Source: Paracoccaceae bacterium
Lineage (GTDB): Bacteria; Pseudomonadota; Alphaproteobacteria; Rhodobacterales; Rhodobacteraceae
NCBI GenBank assembly: GCA_021741245.1
Contig: JAIOYF010000001.1
Coordinates: 248,001-312,000 of the forward strand
DNA: 64,000 bases
Direction of reading: 5' to 3'
Under the pieces are notes generated by a model that worked only from the letters and a program-made list of their open reading frames with translations, made no database searches and was not told the origin of the DNA. Position 1 is the stretch's first letter; each line of letters opens with the position of its first letter. The position numbers and the translations under genes were made by a program. Of this stretch, positions 25,081 to 33,740 are shown piece after piece.

Positions 25081-26910
25081 ATGGCTCTTCCCAGTCACCT
25101 TTTCCGGCGCGGTGCAGCCTATTCCGCGAGGATGAGAGTGCCACTGGATTTAGTCGAAATCATGGGCAAGAAAGAACTGGTGAGGTCGCTTGGAACGTCC
25201 GATCTGGCCGAGGCCAAGAGTCGCCTGTATCCGGTCACAGCAAGCTGGCAACGTGAGTTCGATGATCTTCGCGCCCGTCGCGTCCTAACCAAAGATGATC
25301 AGGCTCATGCGGTGTGGGATCACTACAGAGATGCAACAGAGCGCGATGAGGCGGCGCGTGGGCAGGTGCCATCAGGCGATGAAGTTGCATCTCTTCGGCG
25401 AGATGTAGTTGATGCTGTGCGGCGGGGTGAGGTTGATACGTCAGACCCCGAAGCGGTCATGATCGCTTCGCTTGACTTCATGGTTGCACGGGACGCCCCG
25501 AAGATCGCTGCTGATCATCGTGCGGCAAAGCTTGCGGAACTGCGCCTGCATCTAACCAAGGGTGAAACCGCCCTGATCGCCGATGAGGTTGATGAGTATC
25601 TGCGCACTAACCGCCTCTTGGTTAAACGTGGTTCGCCGGACTGGATCAGTCTCGCCCGATCGATGATGCGGGCAGAGATAGAGGCGCTACAGCGCGGCCA
25701 AGAGCGTGATCGTGGAGACTACACCGGCCATCCGGCAGACCCTATCGTAAAGCCTGCAACCGGACAGCGCCGCGCAACCCCAGAGGCCGCAACGCCCGGT
25801 GAAAGCGTTGCCGATGCTCTTGCGGCCTTCAAGGCTGAGAACCCGAACAATGTTTCGAAGAGCCGCATAGAGGAAGCTTGTCGTGATGTGGGCATCTTCA
25901 TTGATATGAACGGGATCGGCGCAGCCTTTCCCGTCGCCAAGATCAGCAAGACGCATGTCCGGGACTGGAAGGTGCTTCTGATGAAGTATCCGCTGCGCGC
26001 TACAGAGGTTGTTGAATTTCGGGAACTGAACATAAACGCCGCTGTCTCACTGAACGAAAAGCATAACCGTCCTACCTTGTCAGACAGGACGGTGAACCGC
26101 TACCTTTCCAGTCTTTCCGCGTTCCTCTCATGGGCAAACCAGAACGGCTACATCATAAGTAACCCTTGTTCCGGCATGTCATTGCGCAAGGAAAAGCGTT
26201 CAAAGACCCTGACCTTTTCCACCGATCAGATGAACACTCTTTTCAAGTCACCGCTGTTTTCCGGTGCGCAAAGCGCATCTGAATGGCGGCTGATATCACG
26301 TCCCGGCGAAGTGAAGATACGTGACGCGCGCTTTTGGGTTCCTCTAGTGATGCTCTACAGCGGTGCGCGTCCCGGCGAGATTGCTCAGCTTGCCATCAGT
26401 GACGTCCGGCAAGAGCATGGTCACTGGATCATGCATATCACCGATGAAGGGGAAGCGACCGAAGAAGGTAAGTCTGTGAAAACTGAAGGATCAATGCGGA
26501 TTGTGCCGATTCATCCGGAACTGATCAGGCTTGGTTTTCTGAAACACCATGCAGACCGGGTGCAGGCGAAGGATGGATCGCAGCTTTTTCCTGATGCCAC
26601 TCGAAACGAGCGCGGTCAGATGATGGCTGACTTTTCGCGCGAGTTCGGAAAGTATCTCACCCGGATTGGCTTAAAGAACGGCAGGGGCTTATCCCTCTAC
26701 AGTTTTCGCCATGGTGCGATCGACGCCTTTCGTCGCGCTGGGTATCTGGACGACCAATTCAGATTCCTGATCGGACACGGCAAGGGAACCATGACCGGGC
26801 GCTATGGCACCTTGCCACAAGGTATGCTGGATCACCGCGTCGAACTGGTGAACGCCATCGCTTATCCCGGCCTCACGATCGATCATCTTGCATCAAGTGT
26901 TATAATATAA
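25081..26910 (+). CDS. int: Site-specific tyrosine integrase (large, DUF6538 N-terminus)
   Basis: The 609-residue integrase opens with a DUF6538-like arm-binding region (SHLFRRGAAYSARMRVPLDLVEIMGKKELVRSLGTSDLAEAK). A core-binding domain spans about 240-360 (RTVNRYLSSLSAFLSWANQNG). The catalytic domain has LYSGARPGEIAQL (first Arg), SLYSFRHGAIDAFRRAG (box II) and LIGHGKGTMTGRYG with the likely nucleophilic Tyr. It lies next to attL and points into the element. It should recombine the 18-bp core at tRNA-Pro. No excisionase is apparent. Confidence 0.93.
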   Translation: MALPSHLFRRGAAYSARMRVPLDLVEIMGKKELVRSLGTSDLAEAKSRLYPVTASWQREFDDLRARRVLTKDDQAHAVWDHYRDATERDEAARGQVPSGDEVASLRRDVVDAVRRGEVDTSDPEAVMIASLDFMVARDAPKIAADHRAAKLAELRLHLTKGETALIADEVDEYLRTNRLLVKRGSPDWISLARSMMRAEIEALQRGQERDRGDYTGHPADPIVKPATGQRRATPEAATPGESVADALAAFKAENPNNVSKSRIEEACRDVGIFIDMNGIGAAFPVAKISKTHVRDWKVLLMKYPLRATEVVEFRELNINAAVSLNEKHNRPTLSDRTVNRYLSSLSAFLSWANQNGYIISNPCSGMSLRKEKRSKTLTFSTDQMNTLFKSPLFSGAQSASEWRLISRPGEVKIRDARFWVPLVMLYSGARPGEIAQLAISDVRQEHGHWIMHITDEGEATEEGKSVKTEGSMRIVPIHPELIRLGFLKHHADRVQAKDGSQLFPDATRNERGQMMADFSREFGKYLTRIGLKNGRGLSLYSFRHGAIDAFRRAGYLDDQFRFLIGHGKGTMTGRYGTLPQGMLDHRVELVNAIAYPGLTIDHLASSVII

Positions 26911-26984
26911 CAAATCTCTTGCCCTAGCTATCACACTGTGTCATTTTAGCATCAGTAACGAGTATCCCTGTTTCTGGTGCCGTA

Positions 26985-28202
26985 GTGAGTTCTCTGTTTT
27001 CCCGGTTCAAGACTGCTTTGGGCGGCAAGGGTGAGGCGAAAGCCTTTGCCCTTTCCGACCCGGAAGCCTTCGCACTGTTCGGGGGTGCGCCATCTATCAC
27101 AGGGCAGCATGTCGGACCCCTGAGCGCCATGCAGGTTCCCGCCGTTATGTGCGCGGTGTCCCTGATCAGCGAAACCGTTGGAACGCTTCCCGCCAAGCTG
27201 TTCGATCGGCAGACCCGCCAAGCCCTTACTGATCATCCGGCTTATCGCCTGATGCACGGTGAGGCGAACGAATGGACAAGCGCCGAAGCCTTGCGCACCG
27301 CTCTTACCGCCGATGCCCTGTTGCATGACAAGGGCGGCTTCGCGGTGGTTGTGCGCAATGGTGCCGGTGAGCCGCTGGAACTGCACCGCGTTCCGCCGCC
27401 CGCTGTCACGATCTACACAGAACCAGATGGTGAACCGTTCTATACAGTCCAGACCGATCGGGGGCATGTGCGCTATGGGTTCCGCGACGTGCTGCACGTG
27501 CAAGCCTTTGGGGGCCGTGCGCCGATCACCTTGGCAAAGAACGCCATCGCACTTGCCGCCGCGTTTGAGTCCCATATCGGCAAGGTCTTTGCCAACGGTG
27601 CACAACCCGGCGGGATCATCACTTCCCCCAAACGCCTTGATGAGACGGCAAAGCAGAACCTTAAGGCCGCTTGGACCGATACCCATTCCGGACCGAAGGC
27701 GGGTGGTGTCGCGCTGCTGGATGAGGGCATGCTGTATCAGCAAGTCGTGATGACCCTGAGCGATGCACAGTTTGCAGAGAACCGCCTTGAGCAAATCCGC
27801 GAGATTGCTCGCGCTTTCCGTGTCCCACCCACCATGCTGTTCGAACTGTCGCGCGGCACGTGGTCAAACACCGAAGAAATGGCGCGGCAGTTCCTGCAAG
27901 TGACCTTGCAGCCATGGCTTCGGTCTTGGGAATGGTCCTATTCCCGCTGCCTGCTGACCCCCGAAGAGCGCCGCGAAGTTTACGTGGAATTCGTGATCGA
28001 TGATCTGCTTTCCACAAGCCATGCCGCCCGTGCCGCTGCCTATGGGCAGTATCGCAGCATGGGTGCGATGACCGCCAACGAAGTTCGGGCAGGTCTGAAC
28101 CTCACCCCGATGACCGGCGGTGATGTTCTGCAAAACCCCTACACCACGACCGGTGAAGTGCCCGAAACAGCACCGGAACCCAAGGATTCCCCAAATGAAT
28201 GA
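26985..28202 (+). CDS. Phage portal protein, HK97 family
   Basis: The 405-residue protein starts at GTG 26985. It contains the portal signature PAVMCAVSLISETVGTLPAKLF, then DHPAYRLMHGEANEWTSAEALRTAL and FRVPPTMLFELSRGTWSNTEEMARQFLQVTLQPWLRSWEW. It forms the dodecameric DNA channel at the capsid vertex. It is first in the gene block after the integrase, separated from the terminases by about 7 kb, whereas the canonical order places it right after TerL. Its end overlaps the next gene by 8 bp. Confidence 0.93.
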   Translation: MSSLFSRFKTALGGKGEAKAFALSDPEAFALFGGAPSITGQHVGPLSAMQVPAVMCAVSLISETVGTLPAKLFDRQTRQALTDHPAYRLMHGEANEWTSAEALRTALTADALLHDKGGFAVVVRNGAGEPLELHRVPPPAVTIYTEPDGEPFYTVQTDRGHVRYGFRDVLHVQAFGGRAPITLAKNAIALAAAFESHIGKVFANGAQPGGIITSPKRLDETAKQNLKAAWTDTHSGPKAGGVALLDEGMLYQQVVMTLSDAQFAENRLEQIREIARAFRVPPTMLFELSRGTWSNTEEMARQFLQVTLQPWLRSWEWSYSRCLLTPEERREVYVEFVIDDLLSTSHAARAAAYGQYRSMGAMTANEVRAGLNLTPMTGGDVLQNPYTTTGEVPETAPEPKDSPNE

Positions 28203-28581
28203 CCTGATCACGTGCCGCGCCTTTCTTGGCGACGGTGAACATGACTTCTGTCTGACCGATGCCATGATCATCGAACTTGAGCGCCTGACCGGGCAGGGCA
28301 TCGGTGCATTGAACATGGCTCTGATGCAGCTGCAATTCAAAGCCGATCATCTGCCCCAGATCATCCGGCTTGGTCTGATTGGTGCCGGAATGAACCCAGA
28401 GACGGCGCACCGCTTGATTGAAACCTATGCGCGCAACCGTCCCTTGGGTGAGGTCTTCCCGCTGGCCTTGGATATCCTTGATGCGAGGTGGAACGGGAAG
28501 GGTGCTGTAGAGACGCCCGAAGATATCGCGCGCAATGCCGCCGAAGACTATGCCCGCTTCATTGCTGAGGTAGAGGCATGA
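28195..28581 (+). CDS. GTA gp10-like tail assembly chaperone (TAC_11-like)
   Basis: The 128-residue protein FLGDGEHDFCLTDAMIIELERLTG...IIRLGLIGAGMNPETAHRLIETYARNRPL fits the 'gene transfer agent family protein' pattern. Members are thought to chaperone tape-measure assembly. It overlaps portal by 8 bp and the capsid fusion by 4 bp. This position, between portal and capsid, is odd: in related phages it follows the major tail protein, which is not found here. Confidence 0.75.
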   Translation: MNDLITCRAFLGDGEHDFCLTDAMIIELERLTGQGIGALNMALMQLQFKADHLPQIIRLGLIGAGMNPETAHRLIETYARNRPLGEVFPLALDILDARWNGKGAVETPEDIARNAAEDYARFIAEVEA

Positions 28582-30089
28582 CCGATCGGATTGAAATCAA
28601 GGCACAGCTTTCTGTCACCGAACAGGGCGAGATCACCGGCCTTGCTTGGCCGTTCTCTGGACCTGATCGCGTTGGCGATGTGATCGAAAAAGGTGCCTTC
28701 ACCGATGCACCTGCTTCCCTGCCGATGCTGTTTGCCCATGATCAGGGGCAAGTGATTGGCGTCTGGGATGAGATCGCCGAAAGCACTGATGGCTTGACCG
28801 TAAAGGGCAAGCTCTTGGTGGATTACGTAGAGCGCGCCCGCGAGGTCCGCGCCATGATCCGCGCCGGTGCCGTGTCCGGCCTGTCGATCGGCTTTGTAAC
28901 CAAGCAAGCCAAACGCAATGCCAAGGGGCGCACGATCAGCGCCCTTGATCTGCATGAAATCTCTGTTGTCGCGGTCCCGGCACATCCGGGCGCACAGATC
29001 ACCTCAATTAAATCCGTTGTAACGAGTGAGAACCCTATGGAAAACGAGAACCAAACCCCGGCCAATGCGCCGCAAATCGATACCAAAACCTTCGATGCCA
29101 TCCGCGACCGGCTGGATAAGTTGGAAGCCAAACAGAACCGCCCCGGAATGGTGATGACCGGCGCGAAATCCCCGGTGATGGGTGCTGATGAGGTCAAAGC
29201 CTTCACGCACTTCCTGCGCACCGGTGACGCATCCGAAGTCAAATCCCTTGCCTATGGTTCGCCTTCGACTGGTGGCATCCTTGCCCCTGAAACCGTATCG
29301 GCAACCATTCTTGAAAAAGTCGCGGAATTCTCGCCTGTGCGCACCCTTGCCCAAGTGATCGGCATGAATGGTCCGCTGTTGCAACTGCCCCGGCTGGTCA
29401 ACGAAGTGAACCCGGCACCCGTTGCTGAAGGTGCAGCCAAGCCCGAAAGCGAACCGACTTTCGAACAGATCGATCTGAAACCGTTTGAAATCGGTGTTGT
29501 GGTTCCCGTCACGAAAATCTTGTTGGAAGATGCACAGATCGACCTGTCGTCCTATCTGGCAAACCACGTTGCGCGCCGGTTCGGGCAGCGTGAAGCTGCA
29601 TGGTTCGTGAATGGCAACGGCACCACGCAAGCCGAAGGCATCCTGACGTCTGCCGAAGTTGCTGAGACCGAAGTCGCGGTCATCACCGGTGATGTGCTGA
29701 TCGATCACTTCTATTCTGTGAAGACTGCTTACAGCGTCAACGGCGCATGGCTGATGAACCGCTCCACCATGGCGATTGTGCGCAAGCTGAAGGACACTGA
29801 CGGTGCCTATCTGTGGCAGGGTGGGATTGCTGCTGGTCAACCGGCAACCCTGCTTGGCCGTCCGGTCTATGAGGCGGTTGACATGCCGAACCCGACCGCA
29901 GGTAATTCCCCGATCATCTTCGGTGACTTCGCTTCGGGCTATGCCGTTGCCGATCGTGTCGGCTTTGAAATCCTGCGCGATGACTACACCGGCGCTGCAA
30001 CCGGCATCGTCAAACTGATTGCACGCCGCCGTGTTGGTGGTCGTGTGATCATGGGTGAAGCGCTGTCGAAGCTGTCGCTGGCAGCCTGA
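28578..30089 (+). CDS. Fused prohead protease - major capsid protein (HK97 type)
   Basis: The 503-residue polyprotein has residues ~1-150 as the S78 prohead protease: GLAWPFSGPDRVGDVIEKGAF, LFAHDQGQVIG with the catalytic His and VSGLSIGF with the catalytic Ser. A short helical linker (ENQTPANAPQIDTKTFDAIRDRLDKLEAKQ) resembles the scaffold delta-domain. From about residue 215 the HK97 capsid fold follows (GSPSTGGILAPETVSATILEKV, VPVTKILLEDAQIDLSSYL, DFASGYAVADRVGFEILRDDYT). The fusion would self-cleave during maturation. It is the only capsid gene in the element. Confidence 0.93.
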   Translation: MTDRIEIKAQLSVTEQGEITGLAWPFSGPDRVGDVIEKGAFTDAPASLPMLFAHDQGQVIGVWDEIAESTDGLTVKGKLLVDYVERAREVRAMIRAGAVSGLSIGFVTKQAKRNAKGRTISALDLHEISVVAVPAHPGAQITSIKSVVTSENPMENENQTPANAPQIDTKTFDAIRDRLDKLEAKQNRPGMVMTGAKSPVMGADEVKAFTHFLRTGDASEVKSLAYGSPSTGGILAPETVSATILEKVAEFSPVRTLAQVIGMNGPLLQLPRLVNEVNPAPVAEGAAKPESEPTFEQIDLKPFEIGVVVPVTKILLEDAQIDLSSYLANHVARRFGQREAAWFVNGNGTTQAEGILTSAEVAETEVAVITGDVLIDHFYSVKTAYSVNGAWLMNRSTMAIVRKLKDTDGAYLWQGGIAAGQPATLLGRPVYEAVDMPNPTAGNSPIIFGDFASGYAVADRVGFEILRDDYTGAATGIVKLIARRRVGGRVIMGEALSKLSLAA

Positions 30090-30093
30090 TGCC

Positions 30094-30387
30094 ATGCAAA
30101 CCACGCTGAACATCCTGCCGAAAACATTCATCGCCGCCACCAGTGTGGCGGTAACGGCCCTTCGTTTGCAAAACATATCGCCGCACTATCATGTGTTCCT
30201 GCAAATGACCCTGACCAATAATCAACCCGAGAATCTTGAGGGTGCGTTACTGTTTAGTGCAGGTGCCACGCTCACTAGTGATTTGTCCCTGCATAACCTT
30301 TTCCCGGCGATCGTCGGGGAAGGCGGTGCCGGTTTCCTCTGGCTTTGGGCAGACGAAGGCGGGATCGTCAGCGTTTCGCATGCCTAA
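30094..30387 (+). CDS. Small phage protein, unknown (possible head decoration)
   Basis: This 97-residue protein (MQTTLNILPKTFIAATSVAV...) starts 4 bp after the capsid gene. It is hydrophobic and beta-prone, with HVFLQMTLTNNQPENLEGALLFSAGATL and GEGGAGFLWLWADEGG. Its position after the capsid suggests a decoration or stabilising protein, but I have no family match. The end overlaps the next gene by 8 bp. Confidence 0.55.
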   Translation: MQTTLNILPKTFIAATSVAVTALRLQNISPHYHVFLQMTLTNNQPENLEGALLFSAGATLTSDLSLHNLFPAIVGEGGAGFLWLWADEGGIVSVSHA

Positions 30388-30997
30388 TGCCATGCTTGCC
30401 CCCAAGGATATCAGGCTTGTGCACGGTTTTTATACCGTGCGCTTGCGCCCGTCCTTGCGGGCAGCAATGCAGCTTGAGCGCCTGCATGATGGCTTTGCCC
30501 CGCTGTTCGATCGGCTATCCGCGTTCAATCTCGCCACGGTGCAACAGATCATCCTTGCCACGGCAACGGACCCAGACCAAGCCGAACGCTTCCTTGCAAG
30601 CTTCGCCACAACGCCCTTGCAACGCCTTGCCGAGATCACCCAAGCACCATTGGCAGACCTGATCACCGGCTTCCTGCCAAGGTCACCCAAGGGCGACACA
30701 GCACAAGGCAGGGCGGTGCCATGGTCAGACGCCTATGCCCAACTTTATCGCTTCGGCACCGGCTGGTTGCAATGGACCCCGGAACAGACCTGGGCTGCAA
30801 CACCCGCCGAAATCCTTGAAGCCGTTGAGGGCCATATCGGCAAGCTGAAGGCCATGAATGGCAGGACCGAAGATAACGGTGATTTAGTCCAGGGTGATGA
30901 AATCTACACCGCCGATCGGCTGCACCAAATCGCCGAACAGGGCTTCGATCCTGAGTTCGATCGGGCAGGGCTGCATGCCCTGAAAGGCAAGCTCTGA
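30380..30997 (+). CDS. Phage tail-chaperone-like protein (GTA-related)
   Basis: The 205-residue protein starts at ATG 30380. The N-terminal half VRLRPSLRAAMQLERLHDGFAPL resembles TAC_11-type chaperones. The C-terminal segment LQWTPEQTWAATPAEILEAVEGHI resembles the conserved W-x-P...W-x-x-TP-x-E block of GTA/phage tail assembly chaperones. Such proteins normally sit just upstream of the tape measure gene; here the tape measure is 6 kb away. It overlaps its upstream neighbour by 8 bp and the HNH gene by 1 bp. Confidence 0.65.
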   Translation: MPNAMLAPKDIRLVHGFYTVRLRPSLRAAMQLERLHDGFAPLFDRLSAFNLATVQQIILATATDPDQAERFLASFATTPLQRLAEITQAPLADLITGFLPRSPKGDTAQGRAVPWSDAYAQLYRFGTGWLQWTPEQTWAATPAEILEAVEGHIGKLKAMNGRTEDNGDLVQGDEIYTADRLHQIAEQGFDPEFDRAGLHALKGKL

Positions 30998-31338
30998 TGC
31001 CCCGCCCGCCGCATTTATGCCAGTGCGGCAAGCTTGTGCCGCGTGGTGCCCTGTGCGCTTGCCAGATCGCAAGCCATCGCGCCCGCAATGCACGGCATGA
31101 CGCCAAGCGCCCAACGGCACGGCGACGCGGTTACACCGCCGAATGGGAAACAGAGCGCAAAGCCTTCCTGATCCGTCATCCGCACTGCACCCTGTGCAAT
31201 GCACCCGCAACGGTGGTTGATCACATCATTCCGCACAGGGGTAACAAGGTGCTGTTCTGGGATCGTGCTAACTGGCAACCGCTGTGCAAGCCTTGCCACG
31301 ATCGGCACAAGCAACGGCAAGAGCGCCATGTTCGATGA
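30997..31338 (+). CDS. HNH endonuclease
   Basis: The 113-residue protein has two zinc-type Cys pairs at the N-terminus (CQCGKLVPRGALCAC). The classical HNH core is CTLCNAPATVVDHIIPHRGN...NWQPLCKPCHDRHKQRQE. Phage HNH proteins of this kind sit beside terminases and help genome cleavage during packaging. Here it is separated from TerS/TerL by about 3.5 kb and a reversed cassette. It starts on the A of the upstream TGA. Confidence 0.9.
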   Translation: MPRPPHLCQCGKLVPRGALCACQIASHRARNARHDAKRPTARRRGYTAEWETERKAFLIRHPHCTLCNAPATVVDHIIPHRGNKVLFWDRANWQPLCKPCHDRHKQRQERHVR

Positions 31339-32071
31339 TCATTCGCATGGCCGAAGCCCTGAGCAAGACCTATGGCAGAGCGTATTGCTCGCTATTGTCG
31401 AAGATGCCCTTTTCGGTAGCTTGCGCCGCGTGACCCCGCGCCAAGGGGCAGAAGAACGGAACGCTATAGCACGCACTACCGACTGCCAAACCGCCCGCGA
31501 CTACCTTACCCGGCCAAGCCGCGACCTTGCGACGGTCTGCGCCCTTGGTGGTCTGGATATGTGGGCCGTGATCGAACACATGACGCGCCAGATCGCCGCC
31601 GCACCCTCACCGGAAGAACTGGCCCGTTCCACCAACCGCCGAGCCACCAAGCCGAAGCAACCAAAGCCAGTGAAGCCAGCCAAGACCGGCCCGAAGCAAA
31701 TCCCCTTCGAAGGGGAGTGCTTGACCATCGCAGAATGGGCTGAGCGCACAGGCTTGCCGCAAACCACAATCAAGACCCGGCTTGCAGCGGGATGGCCGAT
31801 CGATCGCATCTTGACCGAACCCAGAGGCTTGAAGGTGAAGCGCCCGCGCAAGGATCAGCTCAGACCCGCAAAGGCTGGCACACCCGCAAGAACCCTCACC
31901 CATGCAGGCGAGACCCTTACCATCCGGCAATGGTCAGAGCGCATAGGGCTGTCAAAGGGTGCAATTGAGAGGCGCCTGCGCTTTGGCTGGCATATCGATC
32001 AGGTTCTGTCATCGCAGAACATGCGCGGGAAGAGCTTTGCAGGGCAAAACTTAAGCGGCAATCAACCTTGA
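31328..32071 (+). CDS. Protein with two tandem helix-turn-helix repeats, unknown function
   Basis: This 247-residue protein has a duplicated ~40-residue module: IPFEGECLTIAEWAERTGLP (continuing QTTIKTRLAAGWPIDRIL) and THAGETLTIRQWSERIGLSK (continuing GAIERRLRFGWHIDQVL). Each looks like a helix-turn-helix of the kind found in homing nucleases and phage DNA-binding proteins. A basic Lys/Pro-rich linker (KPKQPKPVKPAKTGPK) precedes the first. The N-terminal ~90 residues are helical. It overlaps HNH by 11 bp, so the two may cooperate. Its 3' end overlaps the convergent DUF4325 gene by 21 bp. Confidence 0.65.
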   Translation: MFDDHSHGRSPEQDLWQSVLLAIVEDALFGSLRRVTPRQGAEERNAIARTTDCQTARDYLTRPSRDLATVCALGGLDMWAVIEHMTRQIAAAPSPEELARSTNRRATKPKQPKPVKPAKTGPKQIPFEGECLTIAEWAERTGLPQTTIKTRLAAGWPIDRILTEPRGLKVKRPRKDQLRPAKAGTPARTLTHAGETLTIRQWSERIGLSKGAIERRLRFGWHIDQVLSSQNMRGKSFAGQNLSGNQP

Positions 32072-32344
32072 GCTTTCGCTGTCCAGCCTGTCGCGGATCG
32101 TTCTGACAATCTGCTTGTTCGCGCCCCTGATCTGAATTCGCGACTTGATGGCCGCGTAACCGATACGGGACAAAAGTGGGACGAAAGCAGAATTTACGAA
32201 TGAGGAGGTGACACAGTTTATGCCCGTGAAATCAACTGTCACTTGCGTCTCAGCACGCAGCGCGGATGTGATCGCTTCGATCACTAATTCACCCTGCACG
32301 TTCGTGTCGCATCCGGAGATTAGGTTTCCTACCATCAGTCCCAT
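32051..32344 (-). CDS. STAS-like DUF4325 protein
   Basis: The 97-residue protein has the core TQVTVDFTGINCVTSSFVNSAFVPLLSRIG, matching the DUF4325 STAS-like pattern. It keeps serines where STAS anti-anti-sigma factors are phosphorylated (TSS). It is the second gene of a reversed cassette, and its start lies 10 bp inside the 3' end of the GHKL ATPase gene, implying coupled synthesis. By analogy with SpoIIAA/SpoIIAB it may be the switching partner of that ATPase. The actual role is unknown. Confidence 0.75.
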   Translation of the reverse strand: MGLMVGNLISGCDTNVQGELVIEAITSALRAETQVTVDFTGINCVTSSFVNSAFVPLLSRIGYAAIKSRIQIRGANKQIVRTIRDRLDSESSRLIAA

Positions 32345-33225
32345 ATTGCTTCGCTCCCGTTTCCATCATCATCATCTTCGATCGCCGCCGTAGGGATACG
32401 GATATTGATCAACGTTCCATTATAGCCATGGTTCCCTAAGACGAAGTTACCTGAACGCAGTCCTTTTTCCAAATCACAAAGAGCAATCCCGCCGCCGGAC
32501 ACAACGTTGATGGTGCCGTGCAGGTTTGTCACCACGTTCTGACGAAGTAGATACAAGCCAGCGCCTCGGTTCGTCGGCTTGCTCTTGGTCGAAAAGCCGT
32601 CTTCGAAAGCTTGAATGATACACTCTGCCGGAGAAAGCTCCGGTAGAACTTCCCTGACGTTTGCAGGTATGCCACGACCAAAGTCGGAGATTGCGATATC
32701 GACAAATTCTTGCTTCGGATACCACTGAGCAAAGATACTTCCAATCTCAAGTCCTGCATGATCTTGAATGTTATTGAAAATTTCCTTGATGCACATTTCG
32801 ACTTCGGCAAGTTCGGTCAGGGATCGGTTGCTGCATTGTGACAGCCAAGGTAAAAATGTGCGGCTTGCCCAGAAGTGACAGTCTTGGTGCTTAACTTCCT
32901 TGAGCGTGCTGCTTGTCTTGCGGGGTGTTGAACCAGCGAACTGATACTCACCGAACTTGTCTTGGAAGAACCCTATTGAGTCCAGATAACGCATGGCTCT
33001 GCTGTCTGGTCGCTTAAAGTGACTGTAATAAACCTTACACCCAGCACCGTGCAGGTGCTTTGTAACATTGTGAACGAAGACAACGCCCGTTGCCCTGACT
33101 GCCGTCACTTGAGAAAAATCAAAGTTGATTCGCTCAGGTTTTGGTTCTGCTGACAGACACTCAAATTCTGATAATTTCCTTAATATATCAATAACTTGAA
33201 GCTTATGAGGTAAAACTATGTCCAT
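32335..33225 (-). CDS. STAS-like domain fused to GHKL (HATPase_c) ATPase
   Basis: The 296-residue protein has residues 1-100 as a STAS-like fold (INFDFSQVTAVRATGVVFVHN). Residues 130-285 are a GHKL ATP-binding domain: N box EVEMCIKEIFNNIQDHAG, G1 SDFGRGIPANV, G2 NRGAGLYLLRQNV, and a closing NGTLINIRIPT. The ATP-binding motifs are intact; no dimerisation/phosphoacceptor His box is seen, so it is not a classical sensor kinase. The tail is acidic (EDDDDGNGSEA). It lies antisense in the late region and looks AT-richer than its neighbours, so it is probably acquired cargo. Confidence 0.8.
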   Translation of the reverse strand: MDIVLPHKLQVIDILRKLSEFECLSAEPKPERINFDFSQVTAVRATGVVFVHNVTKHLHGAGCKVYYSHFKRPDSRAMRYLDSIGFFQDKFGEYQFAGSTPRKTSSTLKEVKHQDCHFWASRTFLPWLSQCSNRSLTELAEVEMCIKEIFNNIQDHAGLEIGSIFAQWYPKQEFVDIAISDFGRGIPANVREVLPELSPAECIIQAFEDGFSTKSKPTNRGAGLYLLRQNVVTNLHGTINVVSGGGIALCDLEKGLRSGNFVLGNHGYNGTLINIRIPTAAIEDDDDGNGSEAIWD

Positions 33226-33431
33226 TGTCGCTCTTTTCTGCGGCGCTTACCATTTATCGGCATGACCTTAGATAACGAAATGCAAAGGAACAACAGGACA
33301 CGCCCACAACTTCAGACTGACCTTTATTGCGGGGAGGGTGGTTCACGTCTTGGAACGCGCCGTAGGGACCGGCGGGGGGAGGGTCACGCAAGAGACCCGC
33401 AATATAACTTTTCCTCATGACTCGGATGTGA
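33226..33431. other. Divergent spacer upstream of the reversed cassette
   Basis: No gene is seen here. The stretch must hold the leftward promoter for the GHKL cassette, though I cannot pick one with confidence. A G-rich patch (GGCGGGGGGAGGG) lies at 33371-33383. Confidence 0.4.
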
Positions 33432-33437
33432 TATAAT
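33432..33437 (+). promoter_or_regulatory. Consensus -10 box for the second phage gene block
   Basis: TATAAT lies 31 bp before ATG 33468 of the connector gene. The -35 region around 33409-33414 (TTTTCC) is poor, so an activator may be required. It would restart transcription of connector-to-tape-measure genes beyond the reversed cassette. Confidence 0.45.
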
Positions 33438-33467
33438 TGCAACATTGATGTGTTGCGAGTATCGAGT

Positions 33468-33740
33468 ATGTCTGTTTCCAGTATCCTAGATCACCTGAAT
33501 CTTCCCGATCAGGACGGCTTTCTACTGCAAGACCTTGCCGCTGCGGCTTGGGCTTACACTGAGAACGTCATCGGTGCACCCATTCCAGAGCCAACGCCGC
33601 TGCCATTGGTGCAGGCCGTTTCGATGCTGATCGGGCATTGGTATGAGTGCCGCGAGGCCACCATGATCGAAGGTGCAGCCCGTCAGGTGCCATATGGCTT
33701 CGATGAGCTTGTGCAATCTTACCGCCGGTGGGTGGTTTGA
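33468..33740 (+). CDS. Head-tail connector protein, gp6-like
   Basis: The 90-residue helical protein has SILDHLNLPDQDGFLLQDLAAAAWAYTENVIGAPIP...AVSMLIGHWYECREA...VPYGFDELVQSYRRW. This is the standard phage gp6-like (phage_connect_1) pattern forming the ring beneath the portal. ATG 33468 is chosen over GTG 33450 by fit to the family N-terminus. It adjoins the gp10 gene directly. Confidence 0.85.
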   Translation: MSVSSILDHLNLPDQDGFLLQDLAAAAWAYTENVIGAPIPEPTPLPLVQAVSMLIGHWYECREATMIEGAARQVPYGFDELVQSYRRWVV

